NCBI RefSeq assembly: GCF_022374935.2
Contig: NZ_CP092430.2
Location: 3,348,001-3,412,000, forward strand
Source of the DNA: Mycolicibacter virginiensis
GTDB lineage: Bacteria; Actinomycetota; Actinomycetes; Mycobacteriales; Mycobacteriaceae
Direction of reading: 5' to 3'
Length of the DNA: 64,000 bases
Made by a program: the position numbers and the translations under genes. The notes beneath the pieces were generated by a model that did no database searches, was not told where the DNA came from, and was given only the letters and a program-made list of their open reading frames with translations. Shown piece by piece: positions 38,719-51,113 of the stretch; the first letter of the stretch is position 1, and every line of letters starts with the position of its first letter.

Positions 38719-39524
38719 TGGGCACCACGCTGCTCGCCGCCGACATCGTCATCCGCACCTCGACCGGGGAAGCGGTGGCGTTCTGGGTCCTGGGCGCCAT
38801 CGCCGTCATCGGCGCCATCGGCGTCGTCACCGCCGCCAAGGCGGTGTACTCGGCACTGTTCCTGGCGATGACGATGCTGATCCTGGCGGTGTTCTACTTC
38901 GTCCAGGACGCCATGTTCCTCGGCGTAGTGCAGATCGTCGTCTACACCGGCGCGGTGATGATGCTGTTCCTGTTCGTGATGATGCTGATCGGTGTCGACT
39001 CCGCAGAGTCCCTGGTGGAGACCCTGCGCGGTCAGCGGATCGCTGCCACGTTCGCCGGGATCGGTTTCGGGATGCTGCTGATCGCCGGAATCGGTAGCGC
39101 CACAATGCACCTGCGCAGCATCGGCACTCCCGCGGCGACCGGCACCGGCTCGGCGGACCTGAGCCAGCACAACGTTGAGGGTCTGGCGGCGCTGATATTC
39201 ACCCGATACTTGTGGGCGTTCGAGCTCACCAGCGCGCTGCTGATCACCGCGGTGCTCGCCGCCATGGTGCTGACGCACCGTGAGCGGCTGCAGCCGCGAA
39301 TGACGCAGCGGGAGCTGTCCATCCAGCGCTTCCAGACCGGCCGGCGGGCCACCCCGCTGCCCACCCCCGGCGTCTACGCCCGCCACAACGCCGTCGACAT
39401 CGCCGCACGCCTACCCGACGGCACCTACTCCGAGCTATCGGTGTCAGACACCTTGACGCACCGCTGGGTCGGTGCCACCGGCAACGCCGAACATGCGCCC
39501 AACGGGGAGGAGTCGGACCAGTGA
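38718..39524 (+). CDS. nuoJ: NADH-quinone oxidoreductase subunit J
   Basis: 268 residues with five helices followed by a hydrophilic tail of about 90 residues ([19 protein letters not shown]...). The conserved helix [23 protein letters not shown] matches the TM3 of NuoJ, involved in proton-pump coupling. Start overlaps the nuoI stop by one base. Confidence 0.96.
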   Translation: MGTTLLAADIVIRTSTGEAVAFWVLGAIAVIGAIGVVTAAKAVYSALFLAMTMLILAVFYFVQDAMFLGVVQIVVYTGAVMMLFLFVMMLIGVDSAESLVETLRGQRIAATFAGIGFGMLLIAGIGSATMHLRSIGTPAATGTGSADLSQHNVEGLAALIFTRYLWAFELTSALLITAVLAAMVLTHRERLQPRMTQRELSIQRFQTGRRATPLPTPGVYARHNAVDIAARLPDGTYSELSVSDTLTHRWVGATGNAEHAPNGEESDQ

Positions 39525-39820
39525 ATCCGGAGAACTACCTGTACCTGTCGGCGATGCTGTTCACCATCGGCGCCACCGGAGTGCTGTTGCGGCGCAACGC
39601 ACTGGTGATGTTCATGTGCGTCGAGCTGATGCTCAACGCCGCCAACCTGGCGTTCGTCACCTTCGCGCGGCTGCACTCCCAGCTCGACGGCCAGATGGTG
39701 GCCTTCTTCACCATGGTCGTCGCCGCCTGCGAGGTGGTGATCGGCCTGGCCATCATCATGACGATCTTCCGGGCCCGGCGATCCGCCTCGGTCGACGACG
39801 CGAATCTACTGCGTGGCTAG
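39521..39820 (+). CDS. nuoK: NADH-quinone oxidoreductase subunit K
   Basis: 99 residues, GTG start, three helices. Both membrane glutamates needed for proton transfer are present, in [14 protein letters not shown] and [11 protein letters not shown]. It overlaps nuoJ by 4 nt. Confidence 0.97.
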   Translation: MNPENYLYLSAMLFTIGATGVLLRRNALVMFMCVELMLNAANLAFVTFARLHSQLDGQMVAFFTMVVAACEVVIGLAIIMTIFRARRSASVDDANLLRG

Positions 39821-39835
39821 GAGTTGGGGAGCTCT

Positions 39836-41770
39836 ATGACGAATCTGAGCCAGCTGAGCTGGCTGCTGGTGGCCCTACCGACGGCCGGTGCACTGATCCT
39901 GTTACTCGGCGGGCGCCGCACCGATCGGTGGGGACACCTGCTGGCCTGCGCCACGGTGCTCGGCTCGTTCGGGATCGGGCTGGCCCTGCTGGCCGACATG
40001 CTCGGCCGCGCCGGCGAGGACCGGGCGATCCACACGCACCTGTTCAGCTGGGTGCCAGTCGGTGCCCTGCACGTCGATTTCGGGATTCTGATCGACCAGC
40101 TGTCGATCTGCTTCGTCCTGCTGATCAGTGGTGTCGGCGCGCTGATCCACATCTACTCGACCGGCTACATGAAGCACGACCCCGACCGGCGACGCTTTTT
40201 CGCCTACCTGAACCTGTTCGTCGCGGCGATGCTGTTGTTGGTCGTCGCCGACAACTACCTGGGCCTTTACGTCGGCTGGGAAGGCGTCGGCCTGGCGTCC
40301 TATCTGCTGATCGGCTTCTGGTATGCCAAGCCGGTGGCGGCCGCGGCCGGCAAGAAGGCGTTCGTGTCCAACCGGGTCGGTGACATCGGGCTGTCGCTGG
40401 CCATGTTCGTGATGTTCGCCGGATTCGGCACGCTGTCCTATGACGGCTTGTTCGGCGCGGTTGGCGACGCCGGCCCCAGCGGTCTGACCACCGCGATCGG
40501 TCTGCTGCTGTTGGTGGGCGCCTGCGCCAAGTCCGCGCAGGTTCCGTTGCAGGCCTGGTTGTTCGACGCCATGGAAGGCCCCACCCCGGTGTCGGCACTG
40601 ATCCACGCCGCGACCATGGTGACCGCCGGCGTCTATCTGATCGTGCGGTCCGGCCCGGTGTTCGACCTGTCCCCCGACGCCCGGCTGGCGGTGGTCGTGG
40701 TCGGTGCCCTCACGCTGCTGTTCGGCGCGATCATCGGCTGCGCCAACGACGACATCAAGCGGGCACTGGCCGCCTCCACGGTGAGCCAGATCGGCTACAT
40801 GGTGCTGGCCGCGGGCCTGGGCCCGGCCGGCTACGCGGTGGCGATCATGCACCTGCTCACCCACGGCTTCTTCAAGGCCGGGCTGTTCCTGGGCTCCGGG
40901 TCGGTGATGCACGGGATGAACGACGAACAGGACATGCGCCGCTACGGCGCCCTGCGCAGCTTCATGCCGGTGACGTTCGCGACGTTCGGGCTGTGTTATC
41001 TCGCGATCATCGGGGTGCCGCCGTTCGCCGGCTACTGGTCCAAGGACGCCATCATCGAGGCCGCGCTGGCCTCCGGCGGCACGCGCGGCTGGGTGCTGGG
41101 GGCCGTCACCATCCTCGGCGCCGGCATCACCGCCTTCTACATGACCCGGGTGATGCTGATGACGTTCGGCGGCGAGCGCCGCTGGGCCGCCGACGAGAGC
41201 GAGGTGAGCGCAGAGCGCGCGCTGCAACACCCGCACGAATCCCCACGGGTGATGACCTGGCCGATGATCGTGCTGGCTCTGGGCGCCGTGTTCGCCGGCG
41301 CCGCGCTGGCTATCGGCGGGCGCCTGGAGCACTGGCTGGAGCCGGTCGTCACCCGAGTAGCGCCGGTTGCCGAGCATGCGCACGCCATCCCGGCCTGGAT
41401 CACCGGGGCGATCACCCTGGGAGTTGTCATGCTCGGTATTGCGGTGGCCTACAACATGTACGGCCGCAAGCCGATACCGATCACCGCGCCCACCGACGTG
41501 TCGGCGCTGACGGTGGCGGCCCGCAAGTATCTCTACGGCGATGCCTTCAACGAGGAGGTGCTCATGCGTCCGGGTAACCGACTGGCACAAGGCCTGGTCG
41601 CCGTCGACGACCGGGTGGTGGACGGCTCGGTCAACATGACGGCCGGGCTGGTGGCGATCGCGTCATACCTGGTGCGGCGCCTGCAGACCGGGTTCGTGCG
41701 TTCCTACGCGCTGACGATGCTGGCCGGCACGGTCCTGGTCATCGCACTCGTGATGGCGGTGCAGCTGTGA
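39836..41770 (+). CDS. nuoL: NADH-quinone oxidoreductase subunit L
   Basis: 644 residues, about 16 helices. Antiporter-like core: [35 protein letters not shown] and [17 protein letters not shown], with the long C-terminal lateral helix region. ATG at 39836 follows GGGGAG at 39826-39831; an in-frame TTG at 39824 overlaps that site and is rejected. It is a proton-translocating subunit of the membrane arm. Confidence 0.96.
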   Translation: MTNLSQLSWLLVALPTAGALILLLGGRRTDRWGHLLACATVLGSFGIGLALLADMLGRAGEDRAIHTHLFSWVPVGALHVDFGILIDQLSICFVLLISGVGALIHIYSTGYMKHDPDRRRFFAYLNLFVAAMLLLVVADNYLGLYVGWEGVGLASYLLIGFWYAKPVAAAAGKKAFVSNRVGDIGLSLAMFVMFAGFGTLSYDGLFGAVGDAGPSGLTTAIGLLLLVGACAKSAQVPLQAWLFDAMEGPTPVSALIHAATMVTAGVYLIVRSGPVFDLSPDARLAVVVVGALTLLFGAIIGCANDDIKRALAASTVSQIGYMVLAAGLGPAGYAVAIMHLLTHGFFKAGLFLGSGSVMHGMNDEQDMRRYGALRSFMPVTFATFGLCYLAIIGVPPFAGYWSKDAIIEAALASGGTRGWVLGAVTILGAGITAFYMTRVMLMTFGGERRWAADESEVSAERALQHPHESPRVMTWPMIVLALGAVFAGAALAIGGRLEHWLEPVVTRVAPVAEHAHAIPAWITGAITLGVVMLGIAVAYNMYGRKPIPITAPTDVSALTVAARKYLYGDAFNEEVLMRPGNRLAQGLVAVDDRVVDGSVNMTAGLVAIASYLVRRLQTGFVRSYALTMLAGTVLVIALVMAVQL

Positions 41771-43347
41771 ACACCAACAACGTGCCCTGGCTGAGCCTGC
41801 TGTGGCTCCTACCGCTGGTCGGTGCCGGGTTGGTCATCGTGCTGCCCGCCCGCGCGGCAGGACTGGCGAAGTGGACCGGCCTGCTGGTGAGCCTCGCGAC
41901 GCTGGCAATCGCGATCGTGGTCACCGTCGGCTTCGACACCACTCCGGTGGCCGCCCCTTACCAGTTCGTCGAATCGCACTCCTGGATACCGGCATTCGGG
42001 GCGAGCTACACGCTCGGGGTGGACGGCATCGCGGTGATCCTGGCGTTGTTGACCGCCGGGCTGGTGCCGTTGCTGATGCTGGCCGGTTGGAACGACGGGG
42101 ACTCTGCCATCGGCGGACTGCGTAGCCGCGGCCCACACGCGTTCGCGGCGCTGACACTGACCGTCGAGGCGATGGTACTGATCTCGCTGGTCTCGCTGGA
42201 TGTGCTGCTGTTCTACGTGTTCTTCGAAGCGATGCTCATCCCGATGTACTTCATGATCGGCGGATTCGGACACGGCGCCAAGCGTTCCCAAGCGGCCCTG
42301 AAGTTCCTGCTGTACAACCTGTTCGGCGGTCTGATCATGCTGGCCGCGGTGATCGGCGTGTACGTGGTGAGCTCCGGCGAAAGCGCCTCCGGCGGCACTT
42401 TCGATTTCCGCGAATTGGTCTCGATCTTCTCCCCGGCGACCACCACGGTGGATCCGGGCGTGCTCAAACTGTTGTTCGCCGGCTTCATGTTCGCCTTCGC
42501 GGTCAAGGCCCCGCTGTGGCCGCTGCACCGGTGGCTGCCCGACGCGGCGGTCGAGTCCACCCCGGCGACCGCGGTGCTGATGATGGCGGTGATGGACAAG
42601 GTGGGGACGTTCGGGATGCTGCGGTACTGCCTGCAGCTGTTCCCTGACGCGTCAACGTATTTCCGTCCGGCCATCATCGTGCTGGCGGTCATCGGCGTGG
42701 TCTACGGCGCCATGGTGGCGATCGGCCAACGCGATATGATGCGGTTGATCGCCTACACCTCGATCTCGCACTTCGGGTTCATCATTCTGGGCATCTTCGT
42801 GATGACCACCCAGGGGCAGAGCGGCTCGACGCTGTACATGCTCAACCACGGGCTGTCCACGGCGGCGCTGTTCCTGATCGCCGGGTTCCTGGTGGCCCGG
42901 CGCGACGGCGCCCGGGCGATTTCGGACTACGGCGGCGTGCAGAAGGTGGCGCCGGTGATGGCCGGCACGTTCATGGTCGCCGCGATGGCCACCCTGTCGC
43001 TGCCCGGTCTGGCACCGTTCATCAGTGAGTTCCTGGTCTTGGTAGGCACGTTCAACCGGTATTGGGTGGCGGCGGCGGTCGGTTCCACGGCGCTGGTGCT
43101 GTCGTCGATCTACATGTTGTGGCTGTATCAGCGGGTGATGACCGGCCCGGTAACGCAGGGCAATGAACGCATCCGCGATCTGGTGCCGCGGGAGTTGCTG
43201 GTCGTCACACCGTTGATCGCGCTGCTGCTGTTCCTCGGCTTCTACCCCAAACCCGCGCTGGACATCATCAATCCGGGGGTCGAGCACACCTTGACCACGA
43301 TCGGTCAGACCGATCCGGCACCGCTGACCGCTGAGGGGGCGCACTGA
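41767..43347 (+). CDS. nuoM: NADH-quinone oxidoreductase subunit M
   Basis: 526 residues, GTG start, about 14 helices. Antiporter-like signatures include [40 protein letters not shown] and [16 protein letters not shown]. Proton-translocating subunit. GTGA overlap with nuoL; the stop is 2 nt before nuoN. Confidence 0.97.
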   Translation: MNTNNVPWLSLLWLLPLVGAGLVIVLPARAAGLAKWTGLLVSLATLAIAIVVTVGFDTTPVAAPYQFVESHSWIPAFGASYTLGVDGIAVILALLTAGLVPLLMLAGWNDGDSAIGGLRSRGPHAFAALTLTVEAMVLISLVSLDVLLFYVFFEAMLIPMYFMIGGFGHGAKRSQAALKFLLYNLFGGLIMLAAVIGVYVVSSGESASGGTFDFRELVSIFSPATTTVDPGVLKLLFAGFMFAFAVKAPLWPLHRWLPDAAVESTPATAVLMMAVMDKVGTFGMLRYCLQLFPDASTYFRPAIIVLAVIGVVYGAMVAIGQRDMMRLIAYTSISHFGFIILGIFVMTTQGQSGSTLYMLNHGLSTAALFLIAGFLVARRDGARAISDYGGVQKVAPVMAGTFMVAAMATLSLPGLAPFISEFLVLVGTFNRYWVAAAVGSTALVLSSIYMLWLYQRVMTGPVTQGNERIRDLVPRELLVVTPLIALLLFLGFYPKPALDIINPGVEHTLTTIGQTDPAPLTAEGAH

Positions 43348-43349
43348 CC

Positions 43350-44951
43350 ATGGCGGGCATGCCAGTTCCATCCGTCGAATACAGCCTTATCCTGCCCCTG
43401 CTGATCGTTTTCGGCACTGCGGTGACCGGTGTGCTCTTCGAGGCGTTCATTGCGCGCCGGGCGCGCTACCTGATGCAGGTCCTGCTCGCTGTCGGCGGTT
43501 TGGCCGCGGCGTTCGCCTCCATCGTCGCGGTGGGCCGTGGCCTGCCGACCGGTGGCCGCATCGCGCTGCTGGGCGCACTGGCCGTCGACGGGCCGGCATT
43601 GGTGTTGCAGGGCACCATCGTGCTGGTCGGGATCATGGCCGTGCTGTTCATCGCCGAGCGCAACATCGGTGCGGGCGTTCCCGAGGGTCCAGGCGCGGCG
43701 ACCGCGCCCGCAGCCCCACCACGTGCGGGCCTGGACGCGTTCACTCCACAGGCTTCGGCCGTGCCGGACAGCGTCGCCGAACTCGACGCGGCGCGCGCCG
43801 GGGTGACCCAAACCGAGGTGTTCCCGCTGACCGTGCTGGCGGTCGGCGGCATGATGGTCTTCCCCGCCGCCAACGACCTGGTCACCATGTTCGTGGCGCT
43901 CGAAGTGCTCTCACTTCCCCTGTATCTGCTGTGCGGGCTGGCCCGCTACCGCCGTCTGCTCTCGCAGGAAGCGGCGCTGAAGTACTTTCTGCTGGGCGCC
44001 TTCTCCTCGGCGCTGTTCCTGTTCGGCGCCGCATTGCTCTACGGCGCCACGGGGACGCTGACGCTGCCGGACATCGGCGAGCAGTTGTTCTCGCACAGCA
44101 GCGATCCGCTGGCGCTGATCGGCGCCGGGCTGCTGCTGGTGGGCTTGTTCTTCAAAGTCGGCGCGGTGCCGTTCCATTCGTGGGTTCCCGACGTCTACGT
44201 CGGGGCGCCAACACCGATCACCGGTTTCATGGCGGCCGCCACCAAGGTCGCCGCATTCGGCGCGATGCTGCGGATCCTCTACGTCGCACTGCCTGCGCTG
44301 CATGACCACTGGCGCCCACTGCTGTGGTTGATCGCGGTGCTGACCATGGTGGTCGCCACCATCGCGGCGATCACCCAGACCGAGGTCAAGCGGATGCTGG
44401 CCTACTCCTCGATCGCGCATGCGGGCTTTGTGCTGACCGGCGTGCTGTCGGCGATCCCAGCCGGTATCTCCGCGACGCTGTTCTATCTGGTCGCCTACAG
44501 CTTCTCCACGGTGGGCGCCTTCGCGGTAGTGAACCTGATCCGCAGCTCCAGCGGCGAAGAGGAACTCGATATGTCCCGGTGGGCCGGGTTGGGCCGGCGT
44601 TACCCCGTTGTGGGCCTACTGTTTTCGATGTTCCTGCTGGCGTTCGCCGGCATCCCGCTGACCAGTGGTTTCATCAGCAAGTTTGCGGTGTTCAAGGCCG
44701 CTGCCGAGGGCGGCGCGGCACCACTGGTGGTGGTCGGCGTGATCGCCAGCGGTGTCGCCGCCTACTTCTACGTCCGGGTGATCGTGTTGATGTTCTTCAC
44801 CGACTCCCCCACCGACCCACCGCACTTGGTGCTGCCCAGCGTGTGGAGCAAGGCGGCCATCGCACTGTGTGCCGCGATCACCGTGCTGTTAGGGGTGCTG
44901 CCGCAGCCGCTGCTCGACCTGGTGGACGCCGCAACCCAATTCGCGCAGTAA
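43350..44951 (+). CDS. nuoN: NADH-quinone oxidoreductase subunit N
   Basis: 533 residues. The antiporter-like core has KVGAVPFHSWVPDVYVGAPTP and LAYSSIAHAGFVLTG. A hydrophilic Ala/Pro-rich insertion at about residues 108-150 (GVPEGPGAATAPAAPPRAG...) separates early helices; as I recall, mycobacterial NuoN carries such an insertion. Last gene of the operon. Confidence 0.96.
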   Translation: MAGMPVPSVEYSLILPLLIVFGTAVTGVLFEAFIARRARYLMQVLLAVGGLAAAFASIVAVGRGLPTGGRIALLGALAVDGPALVLQGTIVLVGIMAVLFIAERNIGAGVPEGPGAATAPAAPPRAGLDAFTPQASAVPDSVAELDAARAGVTQTEVFPLTVLAVGGMMVFPAANDLVTMFVALEVLSLPLYLLCGLARYRRLLSQEAALKYFLLGAFSSALFLFGAALLYGATGTLTLPDIGEQLFSHSSDPLALIGAGLLLVGLFFKVGAVPFHSWVPDVYVGAPTPITGFMAAATKVAAFGAMLRILYVALPALHDHWRPLLWLIAVLTMVVATIAAITQTEVKRMLAYSSIAHAGFVLTGVLSAIPAGISATLFYLVAYSFSTVGAFAVVNLIRSSSGEEELDMSRWAGLGRRYPVVGLLFSMFLLAFAGIPLTSGFISKFAVFKAAAEGGAAPLVVVGVIASGVAAYFYVRVIVLMFFTDSPTDPPHLVLPSVWSKAAIALCAAITVLLGVLPQPLLDLVDAATQFAQ

Positions 44952-44958
44952 TCGCAGC

Positions 44959-44980
44959 GTGCCCGTCGCGTGGCGGGTAC
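44959..44980 (+). terminator. Weak hairpin after nuoN
   Basis: GTGCCCG (44959-44965) pairs with CGGGTAC (44974-44980), one pair being G-T, around an 8-nt loop. It lies 8 bp after the nuoN stop and before the next gene. There is no T-tract, so termination here is uncertain. Confidence 0.3.
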
Positions 44981-44990
44981 ACATGGAGAG

Positions 44991-45479
44991 ATGCACGACG
45001 AGTCATTTCAGCAGCTGGTCACCATGCTGGACTACACGATGTTCGTGGTGACCACGGCGACCGATCAGCGCGCCTCGGGGTGTCTGGTCGGCTTCGCCAC
45101 CCAGACCAGCATCGAACCGCCGAGGTTTCTGGTGGGAATGTCCAAGCGCAACCACACCTTCGAGGTGGCTGCCGAATCCGAGCACTTGGCCGTTCACGTC
45201 CTGGCTCGCCACGATATCGAGCTGGCCCGGCTGTTCGGCGGTCAGACCGGCGACGTCATCGACAAGTTCGAGCGCTGCGCCTGGCACAGGGGTCCCGCGG
45301 GCATGCCGATCCTCGACGATGCGCCAGCCTGGTTCGTCGGCAAGACGCTGCGCCGGATCGACCTCGGCGACCATATGGGCTACCTGTTGGAACCCGTGGC
45401 CGGATATGCCGCCCAGCGCGACGAGGACCTGCTGTCGCTTTCGGACGTCGAGGATCTCGAACCGGGCCACAAGGCCTGA
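44991..45479 (+). CDS. Flavin reductase-like FMN-binding protein
   Basis: 162 residues. The split-barrel flavin reductase pattern is visible: YTMFVVTTATDQRASGCLVGFATQTSIEPPRFLVGMSKRNHTFEVAAESEHLAVHVL. The family reduces FMN with NAD(P)H or uses bound flavin. The start is uncertain: ATG at 44991 directly abuts GGAGAG, while GTG at 44970 lies inside the hairpin after nuoN. Converges with the Gfo/Idh/MocA gene. Confidence 0.82.
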   Translation: MHDESFQQLVTMLDYTMFVVTTATDQRASGCLVGFATQTSIEPPRFLVGMSKRNHTFEVAAESEHLAVHVLARHDIELARLFGGQTGDVIDKFERCAWHRGPAGMPILDDAPAWFVGKTLRRIDLGDHMGYLLEPVAGYAAQRDEDLLSLSDVEDLEPGHKA

Positions 45480-45499
45480 CGAGACGACCCGGGCAGCGC

Positions 45500-46498
45500 C
45501 TAACCCGGCTCTCGCAGCGGAAGTCCGGCAGCCTGGTAGATCGCGTCGATGACGGTCATGTTCTCGATCGCGTCCTCGGGGGTGGTGCGCACCGGCACAC
45601 CACGAAGCACCGCGTCGGCGAACGCGTCGAGCTGGTAGGCATAGGACGCCCGGTGGGTGAACCGCTCGACGCGCTTGCCCTTGGGCGAGCTGACCCGCAA
45701 GCGGTGGAAGTACTGGGGCATCAGCGGGTTGAGCGCTCGCAGCTCGCCGTGCTCGCCGATCACCCGGGCGCTGATCTGCAGCAGGTTCGATGACCACAGC
45801 GAGCAGCGGATGGTCCCGGTGTGCCCGGCGGGAAACCGCAGCTGCGCCGTCATGGCTCGGTCGACGAGCGGATCGCGCAACTTCGCCTGCGCGGAAACAA
45901 CTTCCGGGGTAGCTCCGCCGAAGGTGCGGGCCATGTGCACGGCGTAACAGCCGGCGTCCATCAGCGCCCCGCCGGCCAGCGCATAGTGATAGCGGATGTC
46001 GGAGAACCGGGGCAGCGGAAAGCTCAGTGCGGTATCCACCTGCCGCAGCTCCCCCAGTTCGCCCGAAGCGATGATCTCTTCGATGCGTGCCGTCATCGGG
46101 TGGTAGCGGTAGTGGAAGGCCTCCATCACCACCCGGTCGGAGGCTGCGGCCGCCGCGGCCATCTCGCGGGCTTCCTCGGCGTTGGCGGTGAACGGCTTCT
46201 CGCACAGCACATGCTTGCCGGCGTCGAGTGCGGCGCGCGTCCACCGGCCGTGCAGGTGGTTCGGCAGCGGGTTGTAGATGGCGTCGACCTCGGGATCGGC
46301 GAGCAGCGCGTTGTAGCTGTCATGCACCCGGCCGATGCCGTGTTTCGCGGCGAACGCCCGCGCCCGGCCGATGTCGCGCGCGGCCACCGCGCTCACTACG
46401 ACTTCAGGGTTGGCGGCAGCGGGTTTGAGCAGCGCCTCCGGGGTGATCCGCGCCGCTCCGAGCACGCCGATCCGGAGCGCAGCCGCGGTGCCGGTCAC
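45500..46498 (-). CDS. Gfo/Idh/MocA family oxidoreductase
   Basis: 332 residues. The N-terminal Rossmann domain begins ALRIGVLGAARI, and LCEKPFTANAEEA carries the EKP motif of the family near residue 100; a substrate-binding alpha/beta domain follows. NAD(P)-dependent oxidation or reduction of a sugar, inositol or aldehyde-like compound is expected, substrate unknown. The start overlaps the stop of the upstream PIG-L gene, indicating an operon of the two. Confidence 0.87.
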   Translation of the reverse strand: MTGTAAALRIGVLGAARITPEALLKPAAANPEVVVSAVAARDIGRARAFAAKHGIGRVHDSYNALLADPEVDAIYNPLPNHLHGRWTRAALDAGKHVLCEKPFTANAEEAREMAAAAAASDRVVMEAFHYRYHPMTARIEEIIASGELGELRQVDTALSFPLPRFSDIRYHYALAGGALMDAGCYAVHMARTFGGATPEVVSAQAKLRDPLVDRAMTAQLRFPAGHTGTIRCSLWSSNLLQISARVIGEHGELRALNPLMPQYFHRLRVSSPKGKRVERFTHRASYAYQLDAFADAVLRGVPVRTTPEDAIENMTVIDAIYQAAGLPLREPG

Positions 46499-47190
46499 GC
46501 GTCGGTGCTCCGCTGCAGCCGGAACCCCGCCACCCGGCGGCCGGCGTGGGCCGGATTGGTCATGTCGAGCACCCGGCGCGCCTGCTCGTGCACCGGCGTG
46601 GCGGGGTCGAGCACCGACAGGTAGACCTCGTGGGCGGCCAGGGATTCCACCGCCACGTCGAGGTAGTCGTCCACGTCCTCGACGTGGGTGGGCTCCGGGC
46701 CGCCTTGGAACAGCCAGCGCGGCGGGTCCGCCATGGTGTCCCAGGCCTCGGTGACGGCGGCGGCGAATTCAATGTGGTCGCGCTGGTTGGGCCTTCCGGG
46801 CGCGAACTCGGGACCGCCGTATATCGCGATCACCACATCGGGGCGGGCCTCGCCGATCACCGAGGCGATCTTGGCGCGCAACTCCGGCGTGTTGCGGATG
46901 CTGCTGTCCGGGAAGCCCCAGAAGTCAACGTCCACGACCCCCACGAGGGCCGCCGCTCGCCGTTGCTCCTCCTCGCGCAGCGGCCCGGCCTGCGCCGGTT
47001 CCATGCCGGCGATGCCCGCTTCCCCGCTACTGGCCAGCGCGTAACGGACGGTCTTGCCGGCGGCGGTCCATTTGGCCACCGCAGCGGCGGTGCCGTACTC
47101 GGGATCGTCGGGGTGTGGCACCAACACCAGCAGCGACGCCCAGTCTTGCGGGAAAGGCTGCGGCCCGGTGGGCCCGAACGGCTGAGCCAT
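46495..47190 (-). CDS. PIG-L family deacetylase
   Basis: 231 residues. The zinc-binding motif HPDD (26-29, LVLVPHPDDPEYG) is present, and NQRDHIEFAAAVTEA supplies the later His-containing segment. The family removes N-acetyl groups from glucosamine derivatives (MshB and Mca in mycothiol metabolism are relatives). The exact substrate cannot be read here. It is followed with 4-nt overlap by the Gfo/Idh/MocA gene, a pairing suggestive of sugar-conjugate metabolism. Confidence 0.85.
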   Translation of the reverse strand: MAQPFGPTGPQPFPQDWASLLVLVPHPDDPEYGTAAAVAKWTAAGKTVRYALASSGEAGIAGMEPAQAGPLREEEQRRAAALVGVVDVDFWGFPDSSIRNTPELRAKIASVIGEARPDVVIAIYGGPEFAPGRPNQRDHIEFAAAVTEAWDTMADPPRWLFQGGPEPTHVEDVDDYLDVAVESLAAHEVYLSVLDPATPVHEQARRVLDMTNPAHAGRRVAGFRLQRSTDA

Positions 47191-47194
47191 GGGT

Positions 47195-48981
<1,787 letters not shown>

Positions 48982-48982
<1 letters not shown>

Positions 48983-50097
48983 TGCTGGGCCCACTCGACG
49001 AATTCCCGGTTCACCAACTGCCGCAGCCGATCGCCTGGCCAGGCTCCTCGGATCGCAACTTCTACGACCGCTGCTATCTGAACGCCCATGACCGCACCGG
49101 CGATATCTTCCTGATCACCGGCTGCGGCTACTACCCCAACCTGGGCGTCAAGGACGCCTACGTGCTGGTACGCCGCGGCGACACTCAGACCGCGGTGCAC
49201 CTGTCGGACGCCATCGACCAAGACCGGCTCAATCAGCGCATCGGCGCTTACCGCATCGAGGTCACCGATCCGCTGCGCTCCCTGCGGGTGGTCATGGATG
49301 AGACCGAGGGCATCGCGCTGGATCTGCGCTGGGAGGGCCTGTTCGACCCGGTGCAGGAGCAGCGGCACATCCTGCGGACCGGCAACCGGGTGACCCTGGA
49401 CGCGCAACGCTTCGCCCAAATGGGCTCCTGGAGTGGGCAGATCGTGATCGATGGTGAGGAGATCGCCGTCGATCCCGAGGTCTGGATCGGCTCCCGCGAC
49501 CGCTCCTGGGGCATCCGCCCGGTCGGTGAACGCGAGCCGGCGGGCCGACCCGCCGACCCACCGTTCGACGGCATGTGGTGGCTGTATCTGCCGATGGCGT
49601 TCGAGGACTTCGCTGTGGTGATGATCATCCAGGAGGAGCCCAACGGTTTCCGTTCGCTCAACGACTGCAGCCGGGTCTGGCGCGACGGCCGTGTCGAACA
49701 GCTGGGCTGGCCACGGATCTCCACCCGCTACCGCTCTGGCACCCGCATCGCCACCGGAGCCACCATCGAGGCCACCCGCCCGGATGGCACCCCGGTGGTG
49801 TTCGAGGTGGAATCCAAACTGCCGGTGCCCATTCACGTCGGCGGCGGCTACGGCGGCGACATCGACTGGCTGCACGGCGAGTGGAAGGGCGAGAAGTTCA
49901 CCGAACGCCTGACCTATGACATGACCGATCCGGGCATCCTCGGGCGCACCAGCTTCGGGATGATCGACCACGTGGGGCGCGCGGTGTGCCGCGAGGGCGA
50001 CGCCGCCCCGGTCGAGGGTTGGGGACTCTACGAGCACGGTGTGCTGGGCCGCCATGACCCGACGGGATTCCCCGACTGGGTCACCATGGCGCCCTAG
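48982..50097 (+). CDS. Conserved hypothetical protein (DUF7064/7065-like)
   Basis: 371 residues with no helix or signal peptide. Dense beta-strand pattern with repeated Trp/Gly motifs: IFLITGCGYYPNLGVKDAYVLVRRG, GSRDRSWGIRPVGERE, GMWWLYLPMAFEDFAVVMIIQEE and VGGGYGGDIDWLHGEWKGEKFTERLTYD. This resembles a lipocalin-like/hydratase-type family often beside APH-like genes in actinobacteria. I cannot assign an activity; the DUF label is from memory. Confidence 0.75.
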
Positions 50098-50099
50098 CT

Positions 50100-51098
50100 C
50101 TAAGCCAATTCGCTGACGATCGCCCCGACGACCGCCGGGGCGATCGGCGCAGCCTGGTAGACGCAGACGGTGTCGGCGATTCCGTCGACCCGGTCACGGA
50201 TGCGCGCGGCCACCTGTGCCGGCGTACCGCATGCGGCGATGGTGTGCAGGATCTCGTCGGTGATCCGGGCACCCATCTGCGCCCATTGGCCCTGCTTGGA
50301 CAGCGCGTTGAGTTCGGGCTGCAGATCCTGCCAGCCGTGCGCGGCCAGCACCGGCGCATACGCCGGAGTCGACGCATAGAAGCCGAGCAACATCCGGGCA
50401 GCGGCTTCGGCGGCCTCCCGCTCGGCGTCGGTGGCGCCGGTGGCCACGATGATCTCCGGCACGACTCTGAAATCCTCGGCGCGGCGTCCGGCTTGGGCAA
50501 GCCCCGCACGCACCGCGGACATGGTGCTCTCATGCAGGAATCGCTTGGTGGAGAACGGCATCACCAACAGGCCGTCGGCGTGCGCGGCGGCCGCGCGGGT
50601 CAGGCGCGGCCCCAGCGCCCCGACATAGATGGGCGGTGGGCCGTACGGGTTCGGGCCCGGGCTGAACGTCGGCGTCATGAGGGTGTGCCGGTAATAGTCG
50701 CCCCGAAAATCCAAGCGGGCGCCGGTGTTCCAGGATTCGAAGATCGCCCGCAGCGCCGCAACAAGTTCGACCATGCGGTCCACCGGGCGATCGAAGGCGG
50801 CGCCGAATCGCTTCTCGATCTGGGCACGCACTTGGGTGCCCAGCCCCAGGGCGAATCGCCCGCCACTGAGCAACTGGTGATCGTTGGCCTGGTGCGCCAA
50901 ATGGATCGGGTTGCGGGGGAACGCGATCGCGACGTTGGTCATCAGGTCCAGGCCGCCCACCCCGGCGGCCAGCGTCAGCGGCGCGAACACATCGTGCGGG
51001 CCTTCGAAGGTGAAGACCCCGCTGACCCCGGCGTCACGCAGCTCGCGCGCCTGATCGACGACACCGGTCAGTCCGCTGAGGGCAGTGAGTACTTTCAA
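50100..51098 (-). CDS. LLM-class F420-dependent oxidoreductase (TIGR03617-like)
   Basis: 332 residues. Luciferase-like TIM barrel features include GVFTFEGPHDVFAPLTLAAGV, NPIHLAHQANDHQLLSGGRFALGLGTQ and PPIYVGALGPRLTRAAAAHADGLLV. Mycobacterial members use coenzyme F420. The substrate is unknown. It converges with the gene ending at 50097 and shares its direction with the hydrolase at 51114 (15-bp gap), so the two may be co-transcribed. Confidence 0.85.
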   Translation of the reverse strand: MKVLTALSGLTGVVDQARELRDAGVSGVFTFEGPHDVFAPLTLAAGVGGLDLMTNVAIAFPRNPIHLAHQANDHQLLSGGRFALGLGTQVRAQIEKRFGAAFDRPVDRMVELVAALRAIFESWNTGARLDFRGDYYRHTLMTPTFSPGPNPYGPPPIYVGALGPRLTRAAAAHADGLLVMPFSTKRFLHESTMSAVRAGLAQAGRRAEDFRVVPEIIVATGATDAEREAAEAAARMLLGFYASTPAYAPVLAAHGWQDLQPELNALSKQGQWAQMGARITDEILHTIAACGTPAQVAARIRDRVDGIADTVCVYQAAPIAPAVVGAIVSELA

Positions 51099-51113
51099 CG
51101 CGATTCCGCAGCC

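Noticed and set aside
39902..41590. 562-codon minus-strand open frame
   Set aside because: Antisense to nuoL; rich in Gln, His and Arg as expected for shadow translation.
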